A stretch of 64,000 nt of DNA, taken from assembly GCA_013398275.1 (NCBI GenBank), contig VZSE01015288.1:923524-987523 (forward strand). Direction: 5' to 3'. Position numbers and translations under genes: made by a program. Source of the stretch: Promerops cafer. Its lineage: Eukaryota > Chordata > Aves > Passeriformes > Nectariniidae. This document shows, piece after piece, positions 1 to 13,079 of the stretch (within the stretch, counting starts at the first letter, position 1; every line of letters starts with the position of its first letter). Under the pieces are notes generated by a model. It saw only the letters and a program-made list of their open reading frames with translations. It searched no databases and was not told the DNA's origin.

Positions 1-48
1 AGCTTGTCCAGGTCCTTCTGGATAGCATCCTATCCTTCAGGGGTGTTT
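1..48 (-). mobile_element. CR1 LINE fragment, cut by the window edge
   Basis: The first ~48 bases resemble the reverse complement of the stretch just downstream of the reverse-transcriptase core of avian CR1 elements, where the plus-sense reads as 'dissect ... GGATGCCATCCAGAGGGACCTGGAC'-like sequence; here the readable core is GTCCAGGTCCTTCTGGATAG (8-27). The match fades after about base 48, where ordinary AT-rich sequence begins. The rest of the element, if any, lies to the left of the window. Recognition is from memory of the CR1 consensus, not from a search. Confidence 0.6.
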
Positions 49-935
49 TGAAGGTCACATTAACAGTAAACCACTTTAATATTAAAGCTTTTGTTCAATT
101 TGGGTTTTACAGTATTATCCAGCAGGAGCGAGCAAGTAATGCTGCCTTGTTAAGGTTTAAGTTCATATTCCTTGACACTTAAATTATGGTATTACTTTCA
201 GGAAGTATTTCATAACTTAACAGTTTCAAGCTACTTGAGTGTTTTCAAATTATCATGGCTCTAGGAATGTTTTCACTGTCTTGACTCAATATTGATACGT
301 CAAGCAGTTTAAGGGTATTAGAGCAGTGATGTATTGCTGTGTAATTGATGTTTGGTGACTGAAACATAACTGAAATCTTAAATTGCATTCAATAAGCATT
401 AATAAAGAATCTAAATGTTAGGCTATTTCTGTAAAATGTATAAAAGAGCTATTTTCTATACAAAATTATTCTTATACAAGAGAAACACATTTGTAAAAGA
501 AATTATTTCCTCTCTTTAAATGTTTGTGCAATGAAGCCTGAGTGTTGGATTTTTTTTTCTTGTACTAATTATTTATTTTGAAATCTTTGTGCCCAGGTTT
601 GTGCTGGTTGTACAAGCAATAAACTAAGCTGAGGTTTGTGCATGCTGATAGGATACTCAAGGCTGGAAGTGCTAGTAAGAAATGTACCTCATTTGCTGAT
701 GTGTTTTTAAGCCCGTCTCTCTTACTCACAGTCATCTTAAAAGAAAATTCTTTCAGTTCCACTTTTTTTTTTTTTAATCTCTTCAGAGGCTGAATGATCT
801 GGAGTGAATGTTGAATTGGAAAAAAGCGTAGGAAATGCTAGTGGCTAAGAGGGCAGAAGAGGTTAAGCTGCTCAGCTTTGAGCACTTAAAGCAGGTTGCC
901 TGTAGCCCTGTCAACTCTTATATGCTTATTGCTCT
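49..935. other. Unassigned AT-rich non-coding stretch
   Basis: No open frame of interest and no repeat family that I recognise. It contains a T13 run at 763-775. Several AATAAA-like words and TATA-like words occur, as expected in AT-rich DNA, and none has supporting context. It could be intron, 3' UTR or intergenic sequence; the sequence alone does not decide. Confidence 0.5.
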
Positions 936-1497
936 TGTGGTTTAACCCCAGCTGGCAGCAAGGGACCACAGAGCTGCTCACTCCTCCTGGTCAGATGGCA
1001 GAGAGAATCAGTAGGGCAAAAGTGAGAAAATTTGGGGGTTGAAATGAAGATAGTTTAATAGCTAAAGCCCTGAGTGCTAGCAAAGCAAAATAGGGAATTC
1101 CTTCACCCCTGCCCATGGGCATGTGCATGTCAGGATAGCAAGGCTCCATCACACAGTGATTGCTTGGGAAGACAAATGCCATCACTCCAAATAGACCCCC
1201 CCCCTCTCTTCCTTCACCCCCCTTAGCTTTATATGATGATCAAGACACCATATGCTCAGGAACATCCCTTTGGTCATTTGGGGTCAGTATCCTGGCTCTG
1301 TCCTCTCTCAGATCCTTGTGCACCTCTCACTGGCATGGTGGGATGAGAGGCAGAAAAAAAAGACTCTGTGTAAGCTCTGCTCAGCAATAATGAAAAATCC
1401 CTGTGTTACCACCTCTATTTTCAGCACAAATCCAAAACACAGCTCCGTACTAGCCACTGTGAAGAAAATGAACTCTTTGCCAGCCAGAACTAGCACA
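936..1497 (-). mobile_element. Solo LTR of an avian endogenous retrovirus
   Basis: A 562-bp block begins TGTGGTTTAACCCCAGCTGG on the plus strand and ends in TAGCACA; read on the minus strand it starts TGTGCTAG and ends CCACA, the TG...CA termini of a retroviral LTR. It matches, by eye and over its whole length, an LTR family widespread in bird genomes. On the minus strand the U3 side is at the right (about 1236-1497), a CATATAAAG TATA-like box sits at 1227-1235, and an ATTAAACT polyadenylation-signal-like word at 1052-1059. No retroviral internal sequence flanks it on either side, so it is a solo LTR left by recombination between two LTRs. The flanking five bases (GCTCT left, GTACT right) agree at only three positions, so the target-site duplication has decayed or my edges are off by a base or two. 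A C-rich tract inside it (about 1195-1228) is part of the family and not a separate repeat. Short open frames across it are chance readings of the LTR. Confidence 0.85.
1227..1235 (-). promoter_or_regulatory. TATA-like box of the solo LTR
   Basis: CATATAAAG on the minus strand at the position where this LTR family carries its U3 promoter TATA box. A polyadenylation-signal-like ATTAAACT lies about 170 bases downstream in the minus sense (1052-1059), which is a normal U3-R-U5 spacing. Whether the promoter is still active cannot be seen from sequence. Confidence 0.5.
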
Positions 1498-3959
1498 GTA
1501 CTTAAGGCTCTGAGTTTTGGATTTGAGATGAAAGGGGATGGCTCTTACTCATGGCTTTCTCATCACATGCAACCACCTGTAAGTTCATTTATATACTTCT
1601 GTTGTATTCATGTGCATATTTATTAACTGCTACTGTATGTGGCAAAAGACATGCATCATAGAAGCTTCATATTGGAAATACTGATAAATGCTGGTAATAC
1701 AAACATTATTTGCCAGCTATTTTAAATTTGTTTTAAGGGTTCAGAAGTATAAATAGCAAAATTATTTACTGAAAAGGGAAAACAAAATTGGCACCTTTGA
1801 TATATGTGAAGAACAGAACAAAATTTCTGCTTTCCTAGAAGGAACAGTTACCCAAGCTGAAACCTGCATCATCGTGTCTTTACTCGGCCTCCTAAAACAA
1901 ATACACATGTGTAATTAAGTACAATTAAGGATAAGTGTTTTAAGAGCTGTCTAGGAAGCTTTCTCAGTTATTAAGTAGAAAAGTGCAAAATTGCTGAGAG
2001 TGATGGTGAATCAGACTTCTTTTTTTTTTTCCAAATATAACTAATTTGTGTGCTAGTTGTAGCTTAGATGATACCCCTGTATATAAGGCCGTATATAAAT
2101 ACAATGTTTTCTGTTTCATATATATAAAACATAGAAAATACAGCCTTTACAACAGTAGTACTCATCTATAAAGCAGTTCTAGCTTCCACAGAACAGTTCA
2201 ATCTCCATTTCACAGATAAATTACAGAAGGGCTGTTTGTTTTACTGAAGATCAGTCACGTCCCTGGCAGAAACAGAAGATCAGGAGAATGCTGCTATGTG
2301 TGATCTTCACATCTTCCTAGTTCATGATCTCAAGGGATTCCTTATTGAGAGAACACATCTAGCCTTGCATTACTGTCCACTGTGCTCTCAGTTTAAAATA
2401 TTCAGATTATCTGCTTTTACCTCACAAAATATTGCAGTATCTAGCAACTAAAGAAGATACTTAAACTTGTTCTTGAAGCACTCCTAAACTGAGTGGGTTT
2501 TTTAGTAATAAATCTAGAACAAAGTCTGTACAGAAAAGAGAAAGACCTTAACAGCTTGACCAGTGCCTGTCAGACTTCTGTTAATGACAGGACTGACCGC
2601 CTAGAAGTCCCCATCAAGAGTTTTGCTTGCACATTCACACAGGCTTTATGAGCTTTTTGGGTTTCTTCACTAATCACTTACATATACTTTGATATATCTA
2701 AGACATATCAAAATATCTTAGCTTCATTAGGGAATGGTTACAGACTCACAAATTCCAGTTTTGTGTAAAGTATATTTTAATCCTGCAATTCCCAGGTGAA
2801 AGAAGAGTAATTCAAGGGCAATGTCATAATCGACAGAGCCACTAGATAGCGTATGGGCACTGCACATGAGTTCCCTGCAGAATGGAACAGAGTGATTCAA
2901 CAACCTGCATTTCCCTAAACCATCACCAGCACTCTGACTACAGGCACGCCTTGCTCCTCTAGCTTACAACACCACAGTGACAGCATGATGCCTGCATTTT
3001 TATTAGTTTATACCTGTCATAAAAGCTGACTACAGATGGGACTGGTTACTGGTAATTCATTTTCATTACTTAGGGAATCCAAATCGACTTGAAGTGATAG
3101 TAAAGGAACTCTCATGGTAATTTTGTCAGTAAAAATAATTGTGTAATAGGAAGGCTTTCTAATATAAGCATCGAGCTTGGTCTGACTTCTTGACCATCTC
3201 TAGTTGACCTGTGAGAGGGGCCATGATGTATCTATGGTGGGCTCAACCAACATCAAAGAATATTGGAGGGTTTTAGTAGGACCTGAACTCTTACTACTTT
3301 TGCATTAGATATAAGAGCTTCTGTTACTGTTCTTACAAGGCAGAGGTCCAGTATGGTCTGATCAGCCATTTCTGCTTAAGGTGAAGTTTATTGCCTTTTT
3401 TCCTCCTCTCCCCCATTACAGGTAAGTCTCACTGTTTGTCCATTGCAACATGAAATCACTGCAAGCTTTTATTAAACTAGGTAGGGCAAGCATCCTTGCA
3501 TACCTTAGTCTGAAGTATTTATTATCACAAGGAATTTGTGTTCTAAACACTTCATTAGCGCAGATCCTCTGTCCACATTGACTGAGATTCATTACAAGGG
3601 AAGTTATTAATACCCTACAGAAAGTTTCTCTGAAGTTGTATTTTTTTTTTCCCATTCTGTCTGATACATTCTGAAGAGCAGCCTAAATCTTAAGGCCTAA
3701 TACACACAGAAATTGTCACAATCTTCCTCAGCTGCACTGCAGCTTTGCACATAGGTAGAGGGCAGTGTAACATACAACTCAAAGTCTGCTGCCAGATAGG
3801 ACATTTTACAAGAAATCAGCACTGCAGCAAACATAGTGTCATCTTCTGCCATCTGATCCAAGTGACCAACAGCACTGGATTTCAAAAAGGCAGATGTATA
3901 TAAACTCAGAGAATGGGTAGGGAAGACCTAATAAGAGGCAAATCTAAAGGAAAAACAGG
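1498..3959. other. Unassigned non-coding stretch
   Basis: About 2.5 kb of AT-leaning sequence without a convincing open frame or a repeat that I recognise. It includes a short T-run near 2021-2030, a TATA-rich patch at 2080-2130, and another T-run near 3640-3650. Splice-site-like words (for example CAGGTAAGT at 3418-3426) occur but have no adjoining coding frame. Confidence 0.5.
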
Positions 3960-5490
3960 TTATAGACAGCTGTCAGTTCATTCAAGAAATGCTAGTAAGA
4001 AACCAAGTGCAACTATGGCATTTTAGAGGAAAGTAAGGAAATTCAGCAGAAGTCAGCTAATTCACAACCTTTTAATAGACCTCAGTTGTAAGAGAGAGAT
4101 CTGTAAAAGAGACTAGTACAGATGGTTGAGAACCCAGAACAATACCCCATTCGTGGGAGAGTGTAGAGGGGGTGTAAACAGTTACTAAAGATGAAATGGA
4201 CTAGATACAACTAGCAAAACTTATCAAAAGTAAAATAAATTTTACAGGTAAGAAGGGAAAAACAAAGGGAAATTAGGACCAGTACTCTATGACAGGCAAG
4301 TGCAGAGGATGTTAAGGAAGTGGAAGAGTTTAATGCCCTTTTTTTCTCCCTTTTTCATCAATCTTACTTAAAAGATCAACAGCAACCAGAGAGTGCAGTT
4401 TTTAGAGGGCAAAATTTCAGCCTAAAATATGCAAAACTTGCTTAGAGAATAACATATCACATTATATGTCTTCCAGTTCCCTGAGCAATTTCATTCTAGG
4501 AGTCTTAAAGGGAAGTTGAAGTAGTAGCTAGAGATGTCACATAGCTTGAATTTGTTTTATATAATTTTTGCAAAGGCTTTAGTGGTATTTCCTATAATAT
4601 CCTCATGGACACGCTAGTGAACTGTGTTCTAAACGAAACTGCTGTGGGAAGGGGTGGGAGGTCAAGTCTAGTTGGATAATTGTATCCACAGGGTATTTCC
4701 ATCCTAACATATCGAAATGTGTATGTTTTGTAAGGAATTCTGTGGGCCTTTGTCCTGTATAAGGTTTTATCTTTTCAATGAAGGCATAGAAGATTGAAGT
4801 ATGAATATGAATCTTGCAGATGCAACAAGGAAGGACTGCAGACGTTATAGATACTAAAAAAAGCAGAATCTAAAATGTTCTTGATGTGACTTAGAGGATC
4901 ATCTAAAAGGTATGGAATACAATAGTGCAAAATGCTTACACAGAAATATTCATCTGTCCTTGCAAAACTGTCTAGGTTCACAGGAGAAAATACTAGGCAC
5001 TATGTTGGAACAAGGTGAGCATGAAAGGCAAAGCCTTCACGTGAGGATGTTTAAAGGGTATTAAAGACTACTGAAAGAGACCATGTAGGCTGATTCCCAT
5101 AGGTAAAGATTCACCTGGAAGACCACAACCTGTTTCGTACACTGTACTTCAAGTAAGAGATGAAAAAGTCAGCAGGAGAGATCAGCAAAAATTAACAGGG
5201 GCCCAGAAAACATGAGGGAAGACTGCAAGAAATGTGCCTTTTTTCTCTGAAGTAACAACAGAGACAGAAGGTTAATATTCTTCAACTAAAATGCTGTTGC
5301 AAAGAATAAGGAACTAGTATGTTTCTGATGGAAAGATCAGGAAGAATAAACCATTAAGAAGCATAAACAAACAGCTTTGGATGTAGATTTAGATTTAGAT
5401 GTATCAACGATAAGAGCTTAGGGTGTCATGATTGCAACTTGGTTGTGGGATGGAAAAGTGGAATTAATGACTTTTCCAGATTTCCTCCAG
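3960..5490 (+). mobile_element. Ancient, decayed CR1-like LINE (ORF2 relic)
   Basis: Plus-strand relic of a non-LTR retrotransposon of the CR1/L3 type. Landmarks in order: a GACAGCTGTCAGTT block near 3965; GAAGAGTTTAATGCCC near 4324 followed by a pyrimidine-rich run (the 'gag-gtg-cttaatgcc-ttctttgcc' segment of CR1 ORF2); a TTCATTCTAGGAGTCTTAAA segment at 4490-4509 matching the 'E-(I/F)-HPRVLK-EL' segment; the reverse-transcriptase D-F-S-K-A-F-D-T-V-S-H-N-I-L segment read here as NFCKGFSGISYNIL (4563-4604); and the FADD active-site segment reduced to LADAT at 4814-4828. The catalytic second Asp of FADD is gone. Between about 4540 and 4563 the N-terminal half of the reverse transcriptase appears deleted. 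Further relics of the 3' ORF segment continue to a TAGATTTAGATTTAGATG word at 5384-5401. The frame is broken by many stops and indels, so it is non-functional. The divergence suggests an old, pre-avian or early avian subfamily. Ends are approximate. Confidence 0.7.
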
Positions 5491-8400
5491 CGAAAGCCCA
5501 TCTCAGAATGAATCAATGGCTCTCAATATCTGTGTGGACTTGATTTGGGAGGAGAAGTCCCTTGTGATGGGATCCACAGCTGAGAGCTGAACACCTGAAC
5601 AGAGGGAGCCTGTGCTCAGCTCCAGGTCTCAGAGAAATCTTCCCCAAGATCACACAGACTGTCCCACTCTCTCCCTGCTATAAGGCCTTCCTCTTCTCTT
5701 TATCATCTCTGCAGACTATCATGAAGCCAGCCATACTCCAGTTTTCAACTAATCCATCTAGGTACCAGTTTTGTATCTCTTCTTCTTACCATCATAACCC
5801 ATTTTCCCTCTTGAAAAGTTTCTCCTGTAAACTTACTCAGTACTTCTGCCTTCCAGTCAGGCCAGTTTTCAGTCCCAGAAGACAATGACCAGTGAGACAA
5901 TCCTGCTGCACTCAGTTCCCATGCTGTATGGCAGAGCAGTCTGCAACCAGCAGCCTCCTGCTCAGTCCTGTCAGAGTATGATCACTGTCACCAGCATCTA
6001 GGTGCAAAACCCTTCCTAGTTTCTACTGAGCACATTCAAAATGTGACTGTCAGGAGCTGGAAGTGAACACTTTGACTACAAGACAATGCTTCATTTAGGA
6101 TTCAAGTCCTTTTCTCCAGAAAGAAAAACCAAAAACCCCCAAAACAAAGCACTAAAGACTGTTAAGTCTTTAAAATGACAAAGTAAATTCCTAGACCTAT
6201 TTTCGACAAATAGTCAACTATTTTTGTTGACACTGAGAATATAGTTAAGAACATCCATACTGAGTCAAAACCAAGCTCCATATAGCCCTAGAGCTTGCTT
6301 CAAATAGTGGTCAATAACAGATGCTGATGGAATAATAAAAAGAGAAAGAATGATGTCATACTTCTCCCAAATACATACAAGGCGCCAGCAATTTGTAGAT
6401 CGGGGACTTGGCTTCAACAATAGTGAAACCAACTGAGGTCCTGAGCTCAGAACAATCAAGGCTTAAATGTCAAAGTCTGGGAACATTATTAACCAAACCC
6501 AAGGTCTCACAGAACATGTTTCGTGTCCCATTGCCAATGGCACGTGCTGGGCAGACTTTACTGTTCACACTGCTGTGCTATAAGTTCCAGTGCAAGCTAA
6601 GGGAATCATCCAGGGAGACCACACTAGTGCAGTGGTATAGCAGAACTGTACTGTTTGCAGATACCACATTCTTCTTAAAGTGAGGGATGCTGAAAATAGT
6701 CTTATGAATGTTTGCCTGTGGTTTTGTTCATACTTAAGAACCATATTTAAAAATTTCCCAATTATGAGAAAGTTCTAAGCACATTTTTTGCAATAAATTC
6801 TCTTTAAGAATAGAATATTATGCCTCAGACCTTACTTTGTCGTAAAACCACAAATAAGCCCCAAAACACTTATGCTGAAAAATGATATTGGCTTAAGTCT
6901 CATCATGAGTGGCTTGCAGCCATATTGGCAGAAGTCATCGCAGGTATGAATTTTTTGACCCAGTAAAAACCACTGAGATGAGCAGACTGAACTTTGAATT
7001 CTGTTCCATTTGAAAAAGGCCTCCAGGGAGTGTACAGCAGGGACTGTAAAACCATGCTGTCAGTTTCAGTGTGGATTGCAGTGGGAATCGGGAAACATAC
7101 AGGTGAGGATTTTAGACAGCAGTACCTGCAGACAAAACCAGTCTCAGATAAGGAATATGTCTGTTCAGGATACATGCAGAGCTGTTTAGAAACCTTACAT
7201 TGCCACCATAAATTTATAAGCACATTGGTACTGACTAGTTGAATTAAGATCTCCAAAGAGCACATAACATAGAGGCAGGGACCACTTTCAGTAACCAAAT
7301 AATTCTGTCACCAGACAGCCTAAAACTATTCAAAGGCACCATTTTTAGCCAAGACCAACAGATCTGAAATATTTTTTGAACTTCTAGGCAAATGAATTTT
7401 CAGGATGTGACAAGCCAAAAAGTCTCCAGGAAACTCTCCAAGCAGATGAACTCATTATTTTTAGCCATCATCTCTCTTAAACACCTTGACCAGTTTCCTT
7501 CAACTCTTCCAAAAATCTGTCCCATAATAAGATTATTCCTGTGAAGCTGTAGGTGGATAGGGCTAATTTTGGCAAAGGGAGGAATAGGAATAAAGTCAAG
7601 TTTATAATGGAAACTTAAAGACATTTGCAGCTTGCTGAATACTGTTCAGTGGGATCTATATAATACATGATCTTTCCATTGCAGCAAAAATATAAAGTGT
7701 TTTTATTGTCACTAAGGGAAAAGACCACTTCCTTATATGAAGTCCTGCCTAGGAGACAAAAAGACCTGTCAAGTCATGCAAGTACTTTTGCTTCCGCCCA
7801 TTAAAATGTTTATGGGATCCAGATCAATTTTCTAAAATCTTGGCTTGAGGATCTGTGCAGTGTATTACACCATGCTGGCAGTGCAGAATGATGACAATTT
7901 CTGACTGCAGATGTGCCTCTACCACAGACCTTACTAAAACTGGAGCATGGCATTGACAACACCAAACTAAAGCATTAAATTAGACAGCCAAGGTACTGCT
8001 GTTACAGACCACAGCATGGTGCAAAACCCGCTCTAAAAGCAGATCTCAGTCAATGGCCAGCTGCTGTTGGCAGGCCACCCTGAACAGTCTTCCTGGGATA
8101 ATGGACCCAAGCTGTCTTGTTTAATGGGAGTTCTGGTTTGTCAGAGCTCTAAATCATATGATGGTCCAGTAGTGCAGATAGTTAAATGAAAATATTCTGT
8201 GTGGTTATAAAGTCTGCCTCTAGACAGTTCCTAGGCAATAGCTCCTACAGTTCAAATTGCCCAGTTTGGGAAAACACAGCACACACAGTTTTTACTGAGA
8301 TCTGGAAATTTTCTGGTTTGTGTAATGGTTAAGGAAAAATTCCCCATGGGGACCTTACACTGCCCTTTCCAGACTCCTGTGACAGGTAGAGGTCCTTTCT

Positions 8401-11400
8401 AGGCCCTTGTAAACTCACTTAATAAAAGTCTCTGTAGGGAATGGGAAAGGGTTATATAGGCTGCAGGCCAGACAGCACATTTCCACCCAGTGTGCAATTG
8501 AGCTGTCATGTGCAGATATTACAGAAATACACAATTCTCAAAGATACTTTAGGTCCTCTAACTCCATCCCACCTTCGACCCACACCCATACCACTTATTT
8601 CTGGTGACCAACTTCCTCCAACACAACCACCTCACCTAGGGACTGTTCAGCCTGAAAGCTCTTCCTGTTGACCTCTGCAGTACTGTTTGAAAATGCAGAG
8701 GAAAAGGTACCAACATTGATTCAGCAGGCCAAATAAAAGTTATTCTAAAAGCTGCTAAGCTAATTCATGCCTAAGAACTGGCAACTTCAGCCTGGTACTC
8801 AGAGAAGCACAGAGATTTGAAAATCTGTTCCTAATCCTATATGACAGGGATTGCTGGTCAGAAATACAACTGGACAGCAGTAAAGAAGGAAAAGGTTGAG
8901 CAGAGGAGAGCTATAAAGCCATCACACAAACACAAACCCGAGACGTGCTCAAACTTAAACCATTAGATGTGCTCCCTGGTAGCACAGCCTCAGCCTGCTT
9001 AAAACAACTTCTGTCAAAAACATGGGTACAGTATGGAACTAAGTATGTCAGTGGACAAAGTACAGCCTCAAAAGACATTGCAAAAGGTTAAAAGAGTCAA
9101 CAATATCTAGCAAGTTGACAGCCTTTGACATGGAACTTCTTGCATTCAGGCTATTTAGCAGCAACTCCAACTTCAGCCTGAACACAAATCACTGGGGAGC
9201 ATACAACTCCAGATGTTTTTCCTTCTCCCTCAAGAGAGGAGACATGTACAGTTACTCCCTAAAAATTTGTGTTCAAGTGACTTTTCAGTGATACATGAGC
9301 TTGGCAATGCCATGACTATTCATCTAGGCCCTTCCACACACAAACCTTCAGTTTCTGGTGACATATGGCATGGGAAAATCCAGCTCAAGCAGCTGAAGTC
9401 TCGCAAAATTATAAACAATCAGAAACAAGGTCTTCTAATGGAGGCTGTTAGACAGCATTAGCTCATGGGCCACTGTCATCTTCACAGCCAGAGTGTGATT
9501 TAATCTGTCAGTTATGTGAGCAGTAGGAGTGATGAATAGGTCTTTGTATTCATTCATATCAAGTATGTACCCAGACTGGCATACAATGCGTGAGTTCTTT
9601 TGTCTGATAGACGACTGGATCTCTAAAGAGCTGGGAATTTGCACAAAAGAGCAAAGCAGTGCCACAAAAGATACCACCCATATTCAGAAAGAGGGATTCC
9701 CAAGGTGGCTGACTAGTGCCCTTCCTCCGAGACTTAACTTGTCCATCATTACCTACACAACTTAAAATTCACATGTCAAAAAAGTAGTCCAGTTTTTCAC
9801 CTCAGTTTTAGCCATCCCAGATGGCCACATTTAAAATCAGGGGGGCATAGGGGCACAAGTGCAGCTTGACCAAAACTGCCAGCAGTTGGTAAGACAGCAG
9901 CCACAGGGCTCCTCTGCAGAGCCAAGCCACTTAGCCCCTGCCAGCAGCCCAGAGTTTTTGGGTGACCACACTCCTAGAGGCACTCAGCTATGCTGTCAGC
10001 ACAAGGAGCAGAGCAGGGGCCCGTGGCTGCCAAAGCCAAGCTATTCCTTTACAGAATGACTTCTCCAGACTTTATCGGTGAGAGCATTTTCTGACTCCTT
10101 TCTTTTGCTGCAGCAGCACAAAAGGACAAGAACTGGGCTAACAACTCATATCATGTTTTTACCTGGTATAAATGAGAGCAGAGTATGCTCTATCACAAGC
10201 CTTTATAAATAAAGCTGCTCACAGCTCTGCCAATTGGACACAGCAGTTCACTCTGCCTCAGCAGCTGCTTGGGCTGGAAACTGACTGGAACAGGACCACA
10301 GGGGGACAAGAGTGAGGTGTGCCATCTGATCAAGGTCATCTATTAGCTTGGCTTTATAATTCTTGGGAAGCCAGTGGCAGCTAGTCCTAAGCCAAACTCC
10401 TTCTGCATTGCCATAGAAAAAAATGTTAACACATACAAATTCCAGCAAAATTAAATTATTATAAAGCTTCCAAGGATATTTCCATATTCCAGCTAAAAAC
10501 TCTCCGTAAAGTCTCAGTTTGATACAGATTATTACATACTACCTCACAACCCCCCCTCCCAGGACAGGTACAGCTTCTGAACTTCCCTGTGTTGTAACTG
10601 GTGTGAAAAACTGGAATTTATCACTGGCCACACTTCAACATATTCTATTACATTTTGGCATCACCCACAAAGATTGTTTCTACCATTCAGATGAATATTG
10701 CCTATTTATTTTTCTCTTATTCTTGTGATCAGTTTTTTCTTAGGACCCTATCACAGTGTGGACAAGGTGCTCAGATTTTGTTAGTTCAGTCAGACCATAA
10801 ACAAGATGAATGATGCCTTCCCTCTCTTTTCACTTTCTGAGCTGCCCTTAAACATATTCTTAAGGGTGAGCTGATCCTGGGAGGAGACACAGCAGAGAAG
10901 AGTGGGTGTGGGTGACTGGGGATGGTGGTGTAGGATTTGGAAGGGATGTGCTGGCAGATGGATCTATTATGGCCACAGCATAAAGGCTTGATCCCTACTC
11001 TGCTGCTGGGGTGACCTGCGCTAGCAGAACATGGTGCTTCCAGTAGCCACAGCAAGAGAAAGTAGAGGAATCTTTCCCTCTCCTATTTCCCTGTAGGTCA
11101 GACCTAGGTTTCTGGAGAGCACCTTTCCTTAGTCCTCAGTGATCAGCTGGACCTAGGGCCCCATCAATCTCTACATGGGAGTATCATGAAAGGCTTGAAT
11201 GGTGTTGTCCATCACTACCAGAAAGCAAACCATACCCCCAGGCACAGGACTGTCAGGGCTGGCTCCTCACTTGTATCTGGCCACTGCAAAAGAAACTGCT
11301 GAAGTGCTGGCAAGCCATGAACTATGAGTAGGCACTGAAATCCATCCCTGTGCAATGAAATGATAGGAATTAAGTGCTTAGAGCTAAGTGTATGTTTAAG

Positions 11401-13021
11401 TGCTCCACTGACAGGCATAAACCTGGAACTGAGACAGTTTTCAGAGAATGTGAGATAAGGGGAAGATGAAACATCCACCTACAGCCATTACTTCTGCAGG
11501 CACATGAAGGGTCTACTGTCCAATGAGAACATGGCCAGCTGTATTTGGAACCACCAGGCCAGAGATAAAGTTAAACCAGGACACTATGCAGGGGTAGCAT
11601 CTGCCATTTAAACACAGCAAAGAAAGTCCCATACCTTTAAAGATGCAAGTCACCCCAGGCAGTTAATAGGTTCACTGAACAACCATCAACCCGGATAACT
11701 AGAGAGTAGGTACCAGCTTCTGAGAGTGTTGTGTGCTCTCTCCTTTTGATAGGTGAGCCCCAGAAGTCATTCGTAATTTTCGTAAGGTGAGATAATTTGC
11801 TGTCAGTTGTAGGAAGCCTAGAGTTAGCCACACAGAAAATCAACAGTCTGAAAACAAGAAACATGTCAAACTGCAAAACGGATTCTTTCTTTAAAAATAA
11901 AATAAGGGAGTGATTTGAACACAAAAGCTTTGGCTTAGAAGTAATATTCTAGCCATCAACAAAATAGGAGTAAAGGAGTAAATTTTTGTGATTCCTGAGT
12001 GATTTGATAGGAAACATGCTGAAATTAATTCCTGATATGGATTTGCCCGTCATTCCTTGCTCTACAGGCTGCCTCACTTCCCCCCCAGCTTCTCTTCTTC
12101 CCTGTAGATGTAAAACTAGAGGGGAAAGGGAGGAGAAAGGGAGATTGCAGGACAGGGAGGCAACCTTAGAGTAACAATCTATAATACTTCTGTATGTTTT
12201 ATCCCATATTTCATACACATGGCTTGACTCTCAATAAGTATACTTACTCACATGGGTACTTCTGCAAGTGACAGAGAAGACTTAGATGTTCATGGAATCC
12301 TGTAGGCAAAGGACATCATCTTGAACAGAATGCATGTGGGAAAACTCCTGTAACCCATGGCCATTGCCAGGGCACCACATGGGCTGTGGTGACAGGATGG
12401 GATGTGGGTCTGGCTCTGTGGGGCCCTGGCCAGGCAGGGCTGTGGGCAGATGGAGCCTGGTCCTGCTGCAGCATCACTGAGGTAGGTGGGCTTTGGGAGC
12501 TGACGTGGGCAGTAGGTCCTTGGGCAGCTTGAGCAAGAGGCTGGGAAGGATGTTAGAACCCCTTTGTGCCTCTGAAGCACTGGCAGCCATAGCATAAATG
12601 CCAAAAGATATCCCAGGCCTATGTAAGGACACATGAGTTAGAGGCAGGTTGTGCAGATACAGCTACCTCCAGCTGTTTTGGGTCAAATTCAATAATGCCA
12701 GCAAAGGGAAGACATAAAACTCCATTATCCTGATTTATATGGCAGAGCGGCTCCAAGCACCTCCATTCCTGTCAGTGGTGAAGAACAGGTTTTCATGGCC
12801 AAGAGTGCCAGCAGAAGAAAAGACCAACCTGAGTCAAGTGCTGTCATCCTCTCCTGCCCCACTCCAGGGCTGCCTGTGACAGCACTTCACAAAGGTGTAG
12901 TGGAGGAGGAGGAGGTTAGAAAACCGAGGTTATTGCTGCCTTCTCACACATTATTTGCATTAAGGATGACCTAAACAGACACCCAGGTGTACTCAGGTGG
13001 AATACTCTCTTTGGGGCCTTC
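5491..13021. other. Long unassigned non-coding stretch
   Basis: About 7.5 kb without a recognisable gene, RNA or transposon. The open frames here are short, mutually overlapping on both strands and have no familiar domain; the longest is a 131-codon minus-strand frame at 6903-7298 with no recognisable motif. Sub-features seen: an A/C-rich tract at 6120-6150, a C-rich word at 10549-10560, a purine-rich patch at 12117-12145, a moderately GC-rich patch at 12370-12560, and a GGAGGAGGAGGAGG run near 12903-12916. Confidence 0.5.
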
Positions 13022-13040
13022 TTTTTTTTTTTTTTTTTTT
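13022..13040. repeat. T19 homopolymer
   Basis: Uninterrupted run of 19 T. No AATAAA-like signal (TTTATT on this strand) lies just to its right, and nothing to the right looks like a retrocopy, so I do not read it as a poly(A) tail. It will be length-variable and prone to sequencing error. Confidence 0.9.
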
Positions 13041-13079
13041 AGCAGAGACTAGTCAGCAAGTGACAGTTTGGGTTGCTGG

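Noticed and set aside
936..1626. Open frames on both strands at 991-1626
   Set aside because: They lie within, or run out of, the solo LTR, a non-coding retroviral repeat.
3410..3430. CAGGTAAGT as a splice donor
   Set aside because: There is no open exon to its left and no matching acceptor. The nine-base word is expected by chance in 64 kb.
13022..13040. T19 as the tail of a minus-strand processed pseudogene
   Set aside because: No polyadenylation-signal complement lies next to it and no gene-like body follows. CR1-dominated bird genomes also produce few processed pseudogenes.
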